A stretch of 64,000 nt of DNA, from NCBI GenBank assembly GCA_027946365.1, contig JAPEUQ010000013.1, forward strand, positions 868,001-932,000, written 5' to 3'. The DNA is from Kalmusia sp. IMI 367209. Lineage: Eukaryota > Ascomycota > Dothideomycetes > Pleosporales > Didymosphaeriaceae. Within the stretch, counting starts at the first letter, position 1. Every line of letters starts with the position of its first letter. The position numbers and the translations under genes were made by a program. Below the pieces are notes generated by a model. The model made no database searches. It was not told the origin of the DNA and saw nothing but the letters and a program-made list of their open reading frames with translations. Shown here piece by piece: positions 11,776-22,903 of the stretch.

Positions 11776-11957
11776 GAGGTGTTATCATGGCTTAATTTGC
11801 ATTGGTACATTGGAGTCTGTCATTCTAGGGATGTGGGGCAGGTGGTTCTCACGAGTGGAGACTATGGGTATAGAAGCCGTTGCTAGAGGTCCTTCGTTTA
11901 TGCATATACCATTCTTGCCATGTAGTATTATCTAGCATGTTTTGGCGGCCACATTCG

Positions 11958-13412
11958 CTATTCGCTCGTATGATCATCAGTGCTCTCTTGTGAAAGCTTC
12001 AGACCGCCGTTGGGGTCGTCATTGCTGTAATCTGCTTCATCCTCGTCGCTCAACCCTTCACTGCCACTTCTTAGTTTGTGTGCATCTTCTACTCCACTCT
12101 CCACGCCACTTTCCTCCTCGTTTTCTCCCTGGCCCCCTTCGCGATCGCTAAGCTGCGCTTTCAAGCCCTCTAGAATTATATTCATCCTCTTCTTCAAATC
12201 CGCATTCCAAACCCTCCCGATCTGGCCTTCCATCTCACTAATCTTCTCATGTAGCTCTACAGCCACTTCATCCACCTCATCCTTCTCTGCCCAAGCTGAT
12301 CCCCCAGCAGAACCCTGCTCAACCTCAACATCGCTTCCAAAGACCGCCGCAAAGTCTCCTGCCATCTTTGCGCTGGATATCGCAAACACCACTTCCTGAA
12401 GCCCATCCCATCTCTCCACACTCTCGTTCATTTTTCCTTTCCTCTTAACGTCAGTCTGAGAAAGTAAGACCGCGCGCCACGCTTCCGCAACATCGCGCAC
12501 AGGATTACCATACGCGCCGCAGCCCCAAGCCCCAAGCACTAGTTTCCTAACACCCTTCAAACACGCAATCCTCAACACAGCGCGCATCTTCGCCTCCACC
12601 ACTTCCCGATCCTTACTTCCTAGTCGTTTTTCCTCCTCCTCGCCTCCCTCTAGATCCGGAAATCGCAACATCCCCGCACTTATGACATCGATGTACCAGC
12701 GCTCCGTTGGCGCTAGCTCACCGCTCGCATCCCCGAGACCGAGATGATTGCGAAAAGCCAGCACATCGTGCGTATATATGCCTCCGAATTCGGGTAAGCG
12801 GTAGAAAGATTCTTTGAGTGAGGATAGTAAAGTGGTGCGCGCGCAGAGGAATTCTTCCTGCGAGGTGGCGCCTGTGAGGACACCGCCGCCAGGACGAAGT
12901 GGAGAGGCCATGTTGAGGATGCAGGGATTCGGCTGGCCACGGCCTTTTGCGATGAGGGTCTGAGCTGCAGTGAGGGTGTCCGCTGCCATAATACGGAGTT
13001 TGATCGGGGGTGATGGATGGCTGGGTGACGGGGATGTCAGAGACAACCGGGCGAGGCTCTGAGAAACAGAATCCTTCCGGTTCTTTTGCCTAGATTTTCC
13101 GATCATGATATCTGTGGATGGATCGTCCTCCTGGGTTACCTTGACTTTTCGGCGTCCTTGGCCTTTCCTCTTGATGTACTTTGCTTCATCTCCACCGTCG
13201 TCGTTCCTCTCTTGTATGCTAGTACCTGTTGTCGTAGCAAGATGCCCCGGATTGACGATCAATTCACTTTCATCTGCTCCTTTTCTAGCTCTCATGTTTG
13301 AGGCCAGGATGGACGGGATGATTTTGTTAACGATGTGGCGTGCCTGCTTTGCTCGGATGTCTTTCCTTATAGCTGGGGGGGCGAGCCCCTGGGACTTCTC
13401 GGTACGACCCAT
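11958..13412 (-). CDS. Bacterial-type poly(ADP-ribose) glycohydrolase domain protein
   Basis: Single exon, 484 residues. A basic, disordered N-terminus of about 135 residues precedes a domain with NMASPLRPGGG at 167-177 and QEE at 185-187, giving the GGG-x7-QEE signature of PARG catalytic loops. FLCARTTL and LVLGAWGCGAYGNP follow, as in the microbial PARG family (PF10021, TIGR02452). These enzymes cleave ribose-ribose bonds of poly(ADP-ribose); the second Glu of QEE is the catalytic residue in the family, here Glu187. The C-terminal 100 residues are acidic and Ser-rich. The basic N-terminus suggests nuclear location, which is inference. Bacterial-type PARGs are known in filamentous fungi. Chain-cleaving activity versus another macrodomain-like role cannot be told from sequence. 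Confidence 0.88.
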   Translation of the reverse strand: MGRTEKSQGLAPPAIRKDIRAKQARHIVNKIIPSILASNMRARKGADESELIVNPGHLATTTGTSIQERNDDGGDEAKYIKRKGQGRRKVKVTQEDDPSTDIMIGKSRQKNRKDSVSQSLARLSLTSPSPSHPSPPIKLRIMAADTLTAAQTLIAKGRGQPNPCILNMASPLRPGGGVLTGATSQEEFLCARTTLLSSLKESFYRLPEFGGIYTHDVLAFRNHLGLGDASGELAPTERWYIDVISAGMLRFPDLEGGEEEEKRLGSKDREVVEAKMRAVLRIACLKGVRKLVLGAWGCGAYGNPVRDVAEAWRAVLLSQTDVKRKGKMNESVERWDGLQEVVFAISSAKMAGDFAAVFGSDVEVEQGSAGGSAWAEKDEVDEVAVELHEKISEMEGQIGRVWNADLKKRMNIILEGLKAQLSDREGGQGENEEESGVESGVEDAHKLRSGSEGLSDEDEADYSNDDPNGGLKLSQESTDDHTSE

Positions 13413-13838
13413 TGCGGTATATGTGCATACGATCGCGTCTTTAGTAGATATATCAGATAGGCCAAGAGATGTTGAGATAGTTCAAAGATTTTGTGGAGGG
13501 CACGAGTCAATGGCACCATGATGGATGATGACGAAATTTTAGGGCAGGTTTAACCGAGGCGAAGTTCAGTCCCACGTCCTTCACAGCAGGGACTTGTCAT
13601 TCGAGATTTCATAGAGATTTGGTGACACTACATTAAAGTTTATGGTAACTCAGGCGCTGATTTAGATATCATATCGTACTTCGACTTTTGAAGCGACCAG
13701 CTATCTATGCGATTTGACTACTCATGCCAACTCCGCCGTATCAATGCATCGCTCAATGGCCTAACGCACTGTGTCCTAGAAACGAATCGATGCCTGGAAA
13801 ACTAAAATGTCTGCTGCTAGACTAAAATAACTCAAAAC
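13413..13838. other. Intergenic stretch, PARG start to CAND1 end
   Basis: These 426 bases hold the PARG-like gene's promoter on the minus strand and the 3' untranslated region of the CAND1-like gene. No other feature was recognised. Confidence 0.4.
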
Positions 13839-16800
13839 TCAATGGTCACGAGCTTTCAGCTCTTCCGTAGCAGTCTTCAAGGCAGGCTGGTGCTCCTTGT
13901 TGATGTACTCCCAATAAGAAGCCCATACTCTCAGCTGCGGATCATCGTGTCCTTGAACCCCACTCTCGGTGCCCATCTGCTTGTTGAGCAAGACCGAAAG
14001 CTTCAACACGCCCTTTCCGCCATCTGATATCCTCTCCAATTCCTGCTTGACAGCATTCTCCTTCGGTTTGATGAGAAGCACTGCACGGCATTGCTCAGAA
14101 ATGGTTTGCAATCGTTGATGAGTCTGCTCGGGCGCGAGAGCCATGAGCTTGGTTACCATCAAGTTGCAAAGGATGCGGATATCATTCTCGTCGCTAATGC
14201 CCGCGACAACACGGTCGTAGCAGTCGGATAGATCCGTCGGTGATAACTTCGCCAAAGCAGTCTCGAGTAGGGCATATAGAGTCTCATACGCACTCTTGCG
14301 GGTTTCAAGTCCATCATCCACCTTATGCTTGAATGGACCCATTTGTACCTCGCGGATTAGCTCGTGCTTGATCTCCGTCTCATATAGAGTAAGCGGTAAG
14401 AGCTGATCGAGAGCAGGTATGATGATCTCAGGCTTGTTGTGCATTGCTGAATTGAACGTCGTGAGCGCCAAACGACGGTTCTCAAGATCGGGGTCTTTAA
14501 GCATCCGAACAAGCATGGGAACAACAATGGGCCGGAGGTACTCATCATACGCCTCATCGGTATCGGCAAGTGTGTATCGCAGAGCTGATATGACCATACC
14601 ACGGACGCTAACCTTTCCATTACTAAGAAAAGCCTTGTGTAATTTAGCCTCAACTTCGATGAACTGTTCGATTCATTACTTACCTGGAGCTTCGGAAGGA
14701 AAGTCTTTGGTTCAATGATTGTGAGCCTACCAATACATTCTGAGCCAATAGCTTTGTTGTCCTCAACCTGCGAGGCGGCTACAAGTTTCTCCCATAGAGC
14801 TGGTGCGAAAGGAATGATTTCTGACTCGGTGTCCTCCTGCTGTAGGATCTCCTTTATCGAATGTAGTAAAAGATATTGCGGGCTGTTTTTCTGGCCCATG
14901 GTAGTGAGGATGACAGGGAGATATTTGCTGACACTGCCTGCGCCCGCGCGCCCCAAAGCTACGGCCGCCGCAAGTGGGACTTGCTCTGATTTGGCAGAGA
15001 AGTATTGTATGAAGAGCTGCGGATCGATGGACGACTGCGAACCAAAACGTAGTGTGGCTTCTCCCAGGACAACAAGAGCAAGGCACTTGCGCTTGTCATC
15101 GTTGGCTGTTTTGAGTTCCTTGACGAAATCTTCGAGTTTGAACCCTAAGCTGCCGCCGCCATAGACTAGAAGGTTTCCAATGACTTTCCCAACGACTTCA
15201 GGATGACCAGAGATACCGACATCATTGAGCAAAGCCGTCATTAGTGCTTGTCCTGCACCCTGCTCACCAATAGTGCGCACTAGAGTGAGTAAAGCCTCCA
15301 GCGAGCTACCGCTTATAGAACCTTGTACAACGGTGCAAAGAGCTGCGTTCAGTTGTGGAGTAATTACAGACTTGGCGTCGTCGTTGATGAAAGAATCGAG
15401 AATAATGAGTGCCGGTCCGAGTAGGTGTAGGTCCCTGGCATCCAGGAGAGGTAATAACAAGTCAACAATCTGAGCCTTTGTCTTGGTATCGAGCTGTCCT
15501 CGTGAGATCTCGTTCACTGCTAACGTGCGCAGAGCGCTCAAACTAGCACCACGCAGCGCACGACTAGCTTTCCGAAGTTGCGCACCCAGTTCGAGCGCAA
15601 CGCTCCGCACCCATTTCTGAGAAAGTTCGCCTTGCGCTTGGGTGTGCTCCGCTATTGAGTCAATAGCTCGTACAGAAGCAAGACGAGTGAGCTCATTTTT
15701 AAGTCGTTCGGCCAAGAGATCGAGCCCAGCTACCCGGTTTTGCAAAGACAATAGGCCATCTGTCCCAGAACTTCGTCCAAGGAATACTCCCAGAACGTGT
15801 ATAGCACTCCGACGGGCCTCTAAGTCCGCATCGTTTGCCGCTATCCGGTTCACAAGAATATCATATAATTGTTCTAGATGCTTCTGGTTTAGGGACCCAG
15901 TTTCACGTGAGCGCGGAGGAGTCAATGCCTTAACTACCTGCTCTGTCGCGGCCAAAGCCTCAATGGACAATCTGCTATATTTATCACGAGCTCCAAGTAG
16001 TAGAGCGGGCATAATCTTTGGAAGATAAGGCTGAACAGATGCCGATGAATGGGTATCTGCGATCGCACCAATGAGTTGAAGGGCCTGGATGCGCAGGCTA
16101 TTGGCCGTAGTAGAGGCGCTGCTGCTGGTGCCACCGCTCGTCTTCGCAGCCTCGATGACAGGGTCCACAATTTGCGTGAGATACGAGTCCAAGCCGCCAC
16201 GCTGAGTTATGATGATGTCCTTGATGAGGACAATACAAGCCTGTTTCGTTGAGGCTGGTGATGTAGACTGCTTAAGCAGTTGCGCGACCCCTTTCACGAT
16301 CTCTGGGCTGAGCTTTGCAAGATTCGCTCGAGGACCTACGGACGGTGTGCTAGACCGCGCGGGAGAGGCATAGCCGAGGTTCAGAGAGGATTTGCGATGG
16401 ATATCGAGCATGCTGGCGTCGCTTCCACCACGACGGCGCTTACGGCTAGGTGGTGGCATCATGGTGCCGCCTTGTGGGTGTTCGTCGGCAAATTTGATGG
16501 GTGTGGGGCCATCTCCGGACCTTCGAACCAGGTTTGAGAGTGCAGATAGGACCTCTAAACGCACGTTCTCCTCCCGTTCTTTGAACCGAGAGACTAGTGC
16601 AGGAGCTACGCGGTCGTACAAGATGCCATCTTCCAGCAGATCACCATTGCTTCGTGTTGATATGAGTGTGTAAAGGGCTTTAGCAGCGCATCGTCGGACC
16701 TTCCAGCTCGCATCTTCGTCATCATCGAAGCCAGTCTCCTCTTCATAGTCGTCATCTTCAAGTGCGTCTTCTTGGTCACTCTCCATGGCTTCGTCATCGT

Positions 16801-17959
16801 CATCTTCTTCAGCGAGGTTTGGGTCATATTTCAGAAGACGGGTAGCTGCCTCGATAGTCTCGTTCGTGTAGGCTCGCATGTCCTGTGAGCAGAATGTGAG
16901 GAATCCTTCCAACGCAATCAGTGCTGCTTCGAGCACCTCGTCGACTTCGGGGTCACGATCGCCCTCATCATCTGACGTATCCATCTCTTCGTCGACTTCC
17001 TGGGAACTCAAGGCACTCAGAACAAACGGGGCTAATGTCTTGAGGTACGGACCGAATTTGCGAGGGACCGACCTGAGCATGTTAGTTATGACTAGCGTAC
17101 AAGACTTATAAACGTACCTGGCCATGGAACCAAGAATGGTAATGTAAAGCTTCCGTTTGCTGCGCGTCAAGTGGACATCTCGTAGATGCTCAATAACTCG
17201 TGAAATGAAAGCACTGAGCAGCTGGTCGGAGAAAAAGCCAGCTAAAGTGGAGATAGCAGTGACCGACTTCTTCTTCATCATGGAGCTCGCCCGATCGTTC
17301 TCGAGAATCTCGAAGGTAATCTTCTGCAGCGCGTTGATCTCGGCATCCTGCAACATGGGGCCAAAGCAGCGGGCCACTTCGGTAAGAACGTCGATGGCGT
17401 TGCTGTCGGTACCCTTTTCCAGATCTAATTGCAGCATGCCCTTTGGTACGCTTGGTAGGCCCTTCTGAGAAGGCAATATGACGTGGTACCCTACCAGTCG
17501 CGGGATCAAAACCTTGCTTACGGCGTTGTATGCATCCTGGACTGACTTGCTCCGCGTTACACCGGCTACGGGCCGCGGCAGCGAGATGACCACTTCACGT
17601 AGGGCCAACGAGGGTATCGACTGATCGACCGTGTTTTCCGTCTGAAGGTTCGACAACTTCTCGATCATGGGACACAGGATGTTGTCTGGGATCTTGTTCA
17701 CGAAGGGACCCAGGCACTTGACAGCTTGGTTCTGCACCTCGCCATTGCTGTCCACTAGCGTACTGAGCAGCCCCTCCACCGTCTTTGCGGAGGCAAGGTG
17801 GTCGTGTGACAGAAAGGTCTGGTGGCCGACCAGCAGTATGTCGTGCAGGTCGCTCAGAGCCATGAAGCGAAAGTCGGGATCGTCATCGTTGAGCTTGGGT
17901 AGTAGCTGCGTGACATTCGCGGCGGTGGGATTCGGCGGCACCGATGACGAGGGCGCCAT
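13839..17959 (-). CDS. CAND1 / TIP120, cullin-associated NEDD8-dissociated protein
   Basis: Three exons on the minus strand: 17959-17118, 17072-14684 and 14633-13839, giving 1341 residues, the usual length for fungal CAND1. Intron 1 is 45 nt and intron 2 is 50 nt, both GT...AG. The protein is built of HEAT repeats throughout, starting LLPKLNDDDPDFRFMALSDL and ending in the TIP120 C-terminal region (LTTFNSAMHNKP, IKHELIREVQMGPFKHKVDDGLE). CAND1 wraps around the cullin-Rbx1 scaffold and exchanges substrate receptors of SCF ubiquitin ligases, in the cytosol and nucleus. An acidic insert rich in Asp and Glu lies near residues 390-420. The start ATG at 17957-17959 opens a divergent promoter shared with the gene at 18593. 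Confidence 0.95.
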
Positions 17960-18592
17960 GGCGGGTGTGGGTTTGTGTGTGTGTGTCTAGGACGCAAGGT
18001 AAGGGTTCGAGGAAGTTGCGAATATCTCGAATTTAAGCTGCCAGCGCGTGGCGGGGTACGTATGGCGGGGTCGAGCTAGGCAGTGAACGCGGTGATGTGA
18101 GCGGAACTGGGAGCGAAGGATGAGTGGAAGGATTATATATGAAAAGGGCCCACGGGTAGGCTACGGTGCCTAGCTGTGCCGTGCGAAAGGAGCGTGGTGG
18201 ACGTGAATCGCCCTGTGTTGCCTACTGCTACACAGCTCCAAGACGCACGGCGCACGGAGCACGTAATACACTTCAGTCGCAGAAGCACACAGGCTACTTG
18301 TCGTCTCACTATGTTCTCTTACTTCTATTACTGTACTTCTGGGACAGCCCAAGAGTGTCCGAAATTCATGTTTGGGAGTTTTCTCTGTGGACCGTTACCG
18401 GTGTAACTTTGGTCACGTGAAACAAGCTTGCCCGGCCTGACTAAGCCTCGGGACCACTGACGTTTTCGTGCTGTCGTGATCCACCAGCCACTGGCCTGAT
18501 CTTCCGTCCGTCAGACCTTGCAGCTCCGCATCTCTCCACAAGTCCATCAATTGCTCTTCGCCCGAGTCAATTGATCTCCCTGCAGCTCCACC
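17960..18592. promoter_or_regulatory. Divergent promoter, CAND1 / mitochondrial protein
   Basis: These 633 bases separate the two start codons. A GT repeat lies at about 17971-17985, directly upstream of CAND1. A CCAAT or TATA box was not clear. Both neighbours look like housekeeping genes, which often share promoters of this kind. Confidence 0.5.
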
Positions 18593-19471
18593 ATGTCTTT
18601 CCTAAGGTCAACAACGCTCCGCGCGTCGACAATCGCCCAGTGCGCCCGCCCGGCGAGGTACATCCGTCGCGCCGAGCTGCAGCCATGGCAACAGACACTC
18701 CAGCGCAGGACATATGCCTCTGCCCACGGCCACAGCCAGGCGAAGAAGAGCGATCTACCCTGGTGTGTTCTCACGATTGCATCCAACAGAAATCAATGTG
18801 CCTCTACGCTGGTGCACTTTACCGGAGCCTTTACTAATGCGTCACTGTTAGGATCGTCTCATCCGTCGCCGGAACTGCTGCCGGTCTCTATCTCGTGCTG
18901 ACCCAGGATCTGAGCCACGGCGAGGGTCACGGTGAGGGTCATCACGATGAGCACCATGACGAGCCCGCAAAGGTCGAGAGCCAGCCCGAGGAGGCCTCAG
19001 AGGAGAAGCCCCAAGAGGACAAGTCTGATGAGGAGCCTAAGGAAGACGGCAAAAAGGATGGAGATACTAAGGAAGACAAGTCTGAATCAGCTCCAGAGGG
19101 CGCCAAAGAGAAAGATGCGGAGGGAGAGAAGGAGGACCAGGCCAAGCCGAAGGGCGAGGACAAATCATCTTCTTCCCCCGACAAGCACGACAAGGTCAGT
19201 ATGGCGAATTGTATAGGATATATGAGCTAACAAACCATAGCCTGACTCGCGCAAGGAGTCCGGTTCTTCCAACGTAACCTCTGGAAAGCAGGAGGGACTA
19301 TCGAACGAGGACACCAAGCACTCGTCCGCAGTCCACGATGATCCGGAAAAGAGCAAGAAGGGCGAGGGTGTTGCCGAAACTGCCAAACTCAAGGGCACTG
19401 TTTCTAGCGACCGACCGCAGACTGAGAACAAGGAGGAGCGTGAAAAAGCCAAGGCGGACAAGAAAGAGTAG
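18593..19471 (+). CDS. Mitochondrion-targeted protein with acidic Lys/Glu-rich tail
   Basis: Three exons, 18593-18762, 18852-19194 and 19241-19471, join across introns of 89 and 46 nt to give 247 residues in frame. The N-terminus is rich in Arg, Ser and Ala without acidic residues (about 40 residues), fitting a mitochondrial presequence. A single short hydrophobic segment follows (WIVSSVAGTAAGLYLVL), then a His/Gly/Glu run (HGEGHGEGHHDEHHDE) and a long low-complexity region of Lys, Glu, Asp and Ser. This suggests an inner-membrane protein with a disordered tail; similar hypothetical proteins occur across filamentous ascomycetes. The His-rich patch could bind metal, which is speculation. Function not recognised. 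Confidence 0.78.
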
Positions 19472-20608
19472 GCCACCGTATGAGTATTAATCATACGCCG
19501 TCTCTATCCGTAGACACACCAGGCGCCTGGTTGGTCTCCCTCTGTATATTGTTCAACCTAAACAAACGTCAATTTATCCCTTTCTTCTCATATACTTATA
19601 CATGCATACCATAACTTCTGACATAGGAGCTCAAAGTGTGGTGTTCTGACGAATAGAATCCAGCGGCGCGATGGTATCAAAAGCTATCTTCCAAGGCGCA
19701 GCACCAAAGGTTCTTCTTGAAATTCACTCACGTGTTACAGAACAGGAGGAGCAATGGTAAACCGTTTCACCCCGTATTACCAAGGTGCCAGATGAAGGTT
19801 CCTCACCTGACCAGCGACCACTACGTCGCCAACACTCACCTACTCAATGTGTCTAATGCCAGGGTAACCGCCGTCGATAAGCCCTCATGTGAGCATGCCA
19901 CGATCCCAACAGATGAATTTGGAACATTGCAGCATCTCACGAGACATTTGAAGGCCTAATTGAGGGGTCCAACAGCACTCGATTCCGCAGATACGACCTC
20001 TGCTGTACGTTGCTGATGCGAGCTGCTCATTGGCCGAGCTCCATGTGTGCACGAGCCACCCAAGCTCGCTTTGTTCCTGGCGGAGACTTGTTAAGCGCCC
20101 GGATACCCATCGGAAAGGCCCACCACGCTGTCACACATGGTCTTCAACACCAATTGGCCACTACTGCGCCCCAAGGCCGCGTTGAGAAAGATACTCAACC
20201 AACGAAAGGCTGCGTACGAAGCCGCTTCGGTCGCATTGATCACAAAGATGTCGGTCTGTGATGTGGATCACTGCGAAGCGCCAATCGCGCGCGCAGGCTC
20301 CGGGCGCCTCGGTGGGAGAGTTGTCCTTTTACAGTCTTTCCCTGCCGTTGGTCATGCATGTCTCGGATGCATCTAGAGTTGAGCAAATATCAGCTCCCTC
20401 TAGCCCCCAAGTGAGCGCATTGTTGAGTGTTTCTTCGCCTCACATATACTACGTCGTAGCTCGAGTGAATCTCCGCAGTTTCCGCCTCAGGTATAGAAGA
20501 TTTAAGCACATCTAGCTCGAGTCGCAATACGAAAAGTCTTGACCTTAGCTGGTCAAATTCAAGAGATAGCTTCGAGAGATACACTGGTAATCGGTTAATC
20601 GCCAGAAG
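19472..20608. other. Gene-free intergenic stretch, 1.1 kb
   Basis: Lies between the 3' end of the mitochondrial-type gene and the start of the PLAC8 gene. Short frames occur on both strands but none shows protein-like composition or splice continuity. It probably holds the PLAC8 gene's promoter. No repeat or RNA gene recognised. Confidence 0.45.
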
Positions 20609-21937
20609 ATGGATCCTCGACAGAACCAACGTCAAGCCTATCGCAATGAAAGACAGCATCAAAGATTCTCGTGGCAAAGTCCTCCAGAGACACCTCCAGA
20701 GGAAGCAATACACCAAGTCCAGCAACAGCCGCAACATGCCCAGCAAACGCAACAAACAACACGGCTCAACACAAATGTCGATCCACACCACAACCGAGTC
20801 TTTTCGTATGCGCAGACGCCATCTGAACATTTAGCATTTCAGTATATTCCGTCCCCGAGCGACCCCGTCCCTCCACTACCTCAGTCGCCCCCAACGCCAA
20901 TAGATCCGCGACCGCAGTCGATGTTCTCCCCGCATAATCCTGCGTCACAGCCCCAAACCGTGCCGCACCCCTCGTATCCGTCCCCAGCCTATGAGGAAAA
21001 GCCTCCTATCTCTCCATTGTCGCCGCACCACCACACAAATGCGCTGCCACTGTCGCCAGTCTCGCCAGTCCCGCCGGTGACCCCCGTCGCAGAACCGCCG
21101 CGTATTTACACTCAAGCTCCTGCGCAGCACACCCAGCATGCGCGAAACCTCAGTAACTTGTCGCCGCTAAATACAAATGTTGGAGCTTACAACATGCCGC
21201 CCATCCCGCCAACTCCAGCCTCGCACAACACACAGGCCGAAAGCCTACCTTACAAGATGCCTATAACGCCTATTACGCCAAGCTCAATAAAAAAGGACCC
21301 CGCAGACTTCCAACTTCCAACATCTCCAAGCAGCCACAGATCTTATGCGCACGAAGCATACTCACCGCATAACCTTTCCGCCGCAAACAATACCCGCCAT
21401 GCAGTCTTCTCCCCAGATTCGGCGCATGGTCCGAACGGACTAGACTTCGCGCTGCACCAGCCCGGCCAAGTATCGCACCCAAATATGGATCTCTCCTCCC
21501 CTGGAACAACGCGCGCATGGACACATTCTCTCTGTTCTTGCACCGGTGACCTTTCCACCTGCCTCACCGGCTTCTTCTGCCCGTGTATCCTCTACGGCCG
21601 CACATCGTACCGCCTATCGCAAAAATCTTCCAAACAAGATCCCACTGATCTGCTTTCGTACAAAGCGACGAACGGACACTGTATCATGATGACACTGTCT
21701 TGCGGGTTTTGGTGGCTATACCCGATGGTGCAGCGGACGCGGCTGCGGCACGCGTATAAACTAGAAGGTGGGATATTGGGGGACTGTGTCAAGGGCGCGT
21801 GTTGCTGCTGTTGCGTTGCGGTGCAGAATGAAAGGGAGATCAAAGCGAGAGAGGAGGCAAAAAGACAGTGGGCGGGGCCGGCGAGCACGCAAGTATATAA
21901 GAGTCCGGGGCAGATGAAGTATGCACCGCAGCAGTAG
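20609..21937 (+). CDS. PLAC8-domain cysteine-rich membrane protein
   Basis: Single exon, 442 residues. The first 300 residues are disordered, rich in Pro, Ser and Gln with many SP and TP sites, so phosphorylation is likely. From about residue 300 the PLAC8 (DUF614) domain begins: WTHSLCSCTGDLSTCLTGFFCPCILYGR carries the CxC and CPC motifs, then a hydrophobic stretch (CIMMTLSCGFWWLYP), then LEGGILGDCVKGACCCCC and a closing QNEREIKARE motif. PLAC8 proteins sit at the plasma membrane; plant and fungal relatives influence cadmium resistance, calcium influx or cell size. Which of these applies is not visible. The domain spans the usual 100 or so residues. A start ATG at 20609 is the first in frame. 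Confidence 0.9.
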   Translation: MDPRQNQRQAYRNERQHQRFSWQSPPETPPEEAIHQVQQQPQHAQQTQQTTRLNTNVDPHHNRVFSYAQTPSEHLAFQYIPSPSDPVPPLPQSPPTPIDPRPQSMFSPHNPASQPQTVPHPSYPSPAYEEKPPISPLSPHHHTNALPLSPVSPVPPVTPVAEPPRIYTQAPAQHTQHARNLSNLSPLNTNVGAYNMPPIPPTPASHNTQAESLPYKMPITPITPSSIKKDPADFQLPTSPSSHRSYAHEAYSPHNLSAANNTRHAVFSPDSAHGPNGLDFALHQPGQVSHPNMDLSSPGTTRAWTHSLCSCTGDLSTCLTGFFCPCILYGRTSYRLSQKSSKQDPTDLLSYKATNGHCIMMTLSCGFWWLYPMVQRTRLRHAYKLEGGILGDCVKGACCCCCVAVQNEREIKAREEAKRQWAGPASTQVYKSPGQMKYAPQQ

Positions 21938-22903
21938 GAAGAGATGACTAAAAAAAGTCGAGGTCAATGCGAGAATGTCCAAGCGTAGCGACACTGTAGG
22001 AATGGAGGATCTATAGGTAACAGACGGGTATAGAATGCTGGAGTCGCTCTTTTTACGATACCCAAATCTTATCTCTGCGTTTCTAACGAGCATATAGGCA
22101 TGATATTCTCATAGCATAGCAGTCCCATCTATTGTTTACTACATTGACTCTTGGTACCTTTGTGAATTAGTGATATATCTAACTCCCACCTTGAAGCTGC
22201 GTATCACATCCGAAATATGCCCATATCGATACAAGGTGACTACTACGTCTCACCGGTATCGGATGTCGCGCCAGCGACCTCAGGAATCCGTCAACCTACC
22301 AGTTCAGCTGATCATCGATTGCGGTGCCTACCAATGGTCGACCTGGTGCATTGCAATTGATCTATACCCATTCGAAGTCTCCACATGAAGTGAGGTGTTA
22401 CTTCCGCACGCTTAGTTGTCCACCCATGTGAAGGTCAGCCGACGAGGCTGAGGATCGCATGTTTAAAACTCCAAAAATACAAGGCTGGCCCCCAACCTAC
22501 CACACGCCAAGCAATGGCAAAGCACCCGCCCAGCCTGAGTCATGTTATGCTTTTACCATAAGGAGAAGGTGTGGGAGGTATTTATACTTGTGACAGGTCA
22601 TTTCCTGCGTACTGATTGTATTTAGTGGTAGCAGAAGGTGTAGCTAGCCTAGAAAATTAGCAGACGATGATTACAACAGTGGTTCCCGTCCCGCTTTAAT
22701 GGCTTAAAGGCGTTTTTCCTGGGCATATATCACAACTGCGTGGCGCAGTGCATATATTCATCGCTTCGCTTTCTCAAACTACTAGACAAGGATTAGCGAG
22801 CATCCTGAAATAATGACCCCAACTCATAGATATAACGCATTTCCCTGGCTTCTCCTTTATACACTCTGTTGTATAATTCGACTTCGATCACGCCACGGAA
22901 ATA
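21938..22903. other. Gene-free intergenic stretch, 1.0 kb
   Basis: Lies between the PLAC8 gene and the DUF3176 gene and should hold the latter's promoter. The sequence around 22855-22880 is AT-rich with TATA-like words, but I cannot choose one. No gene or repeat seen. Confidence 0.4.

Noticed and set aside
20390..20830. 146-codon minus-strand frame over the PLAC8 gene start
   Set aside because: It is the antisense shadow of the Gln/Pro-rich coding sequence; Leu/Arg-rich composition follows from that.
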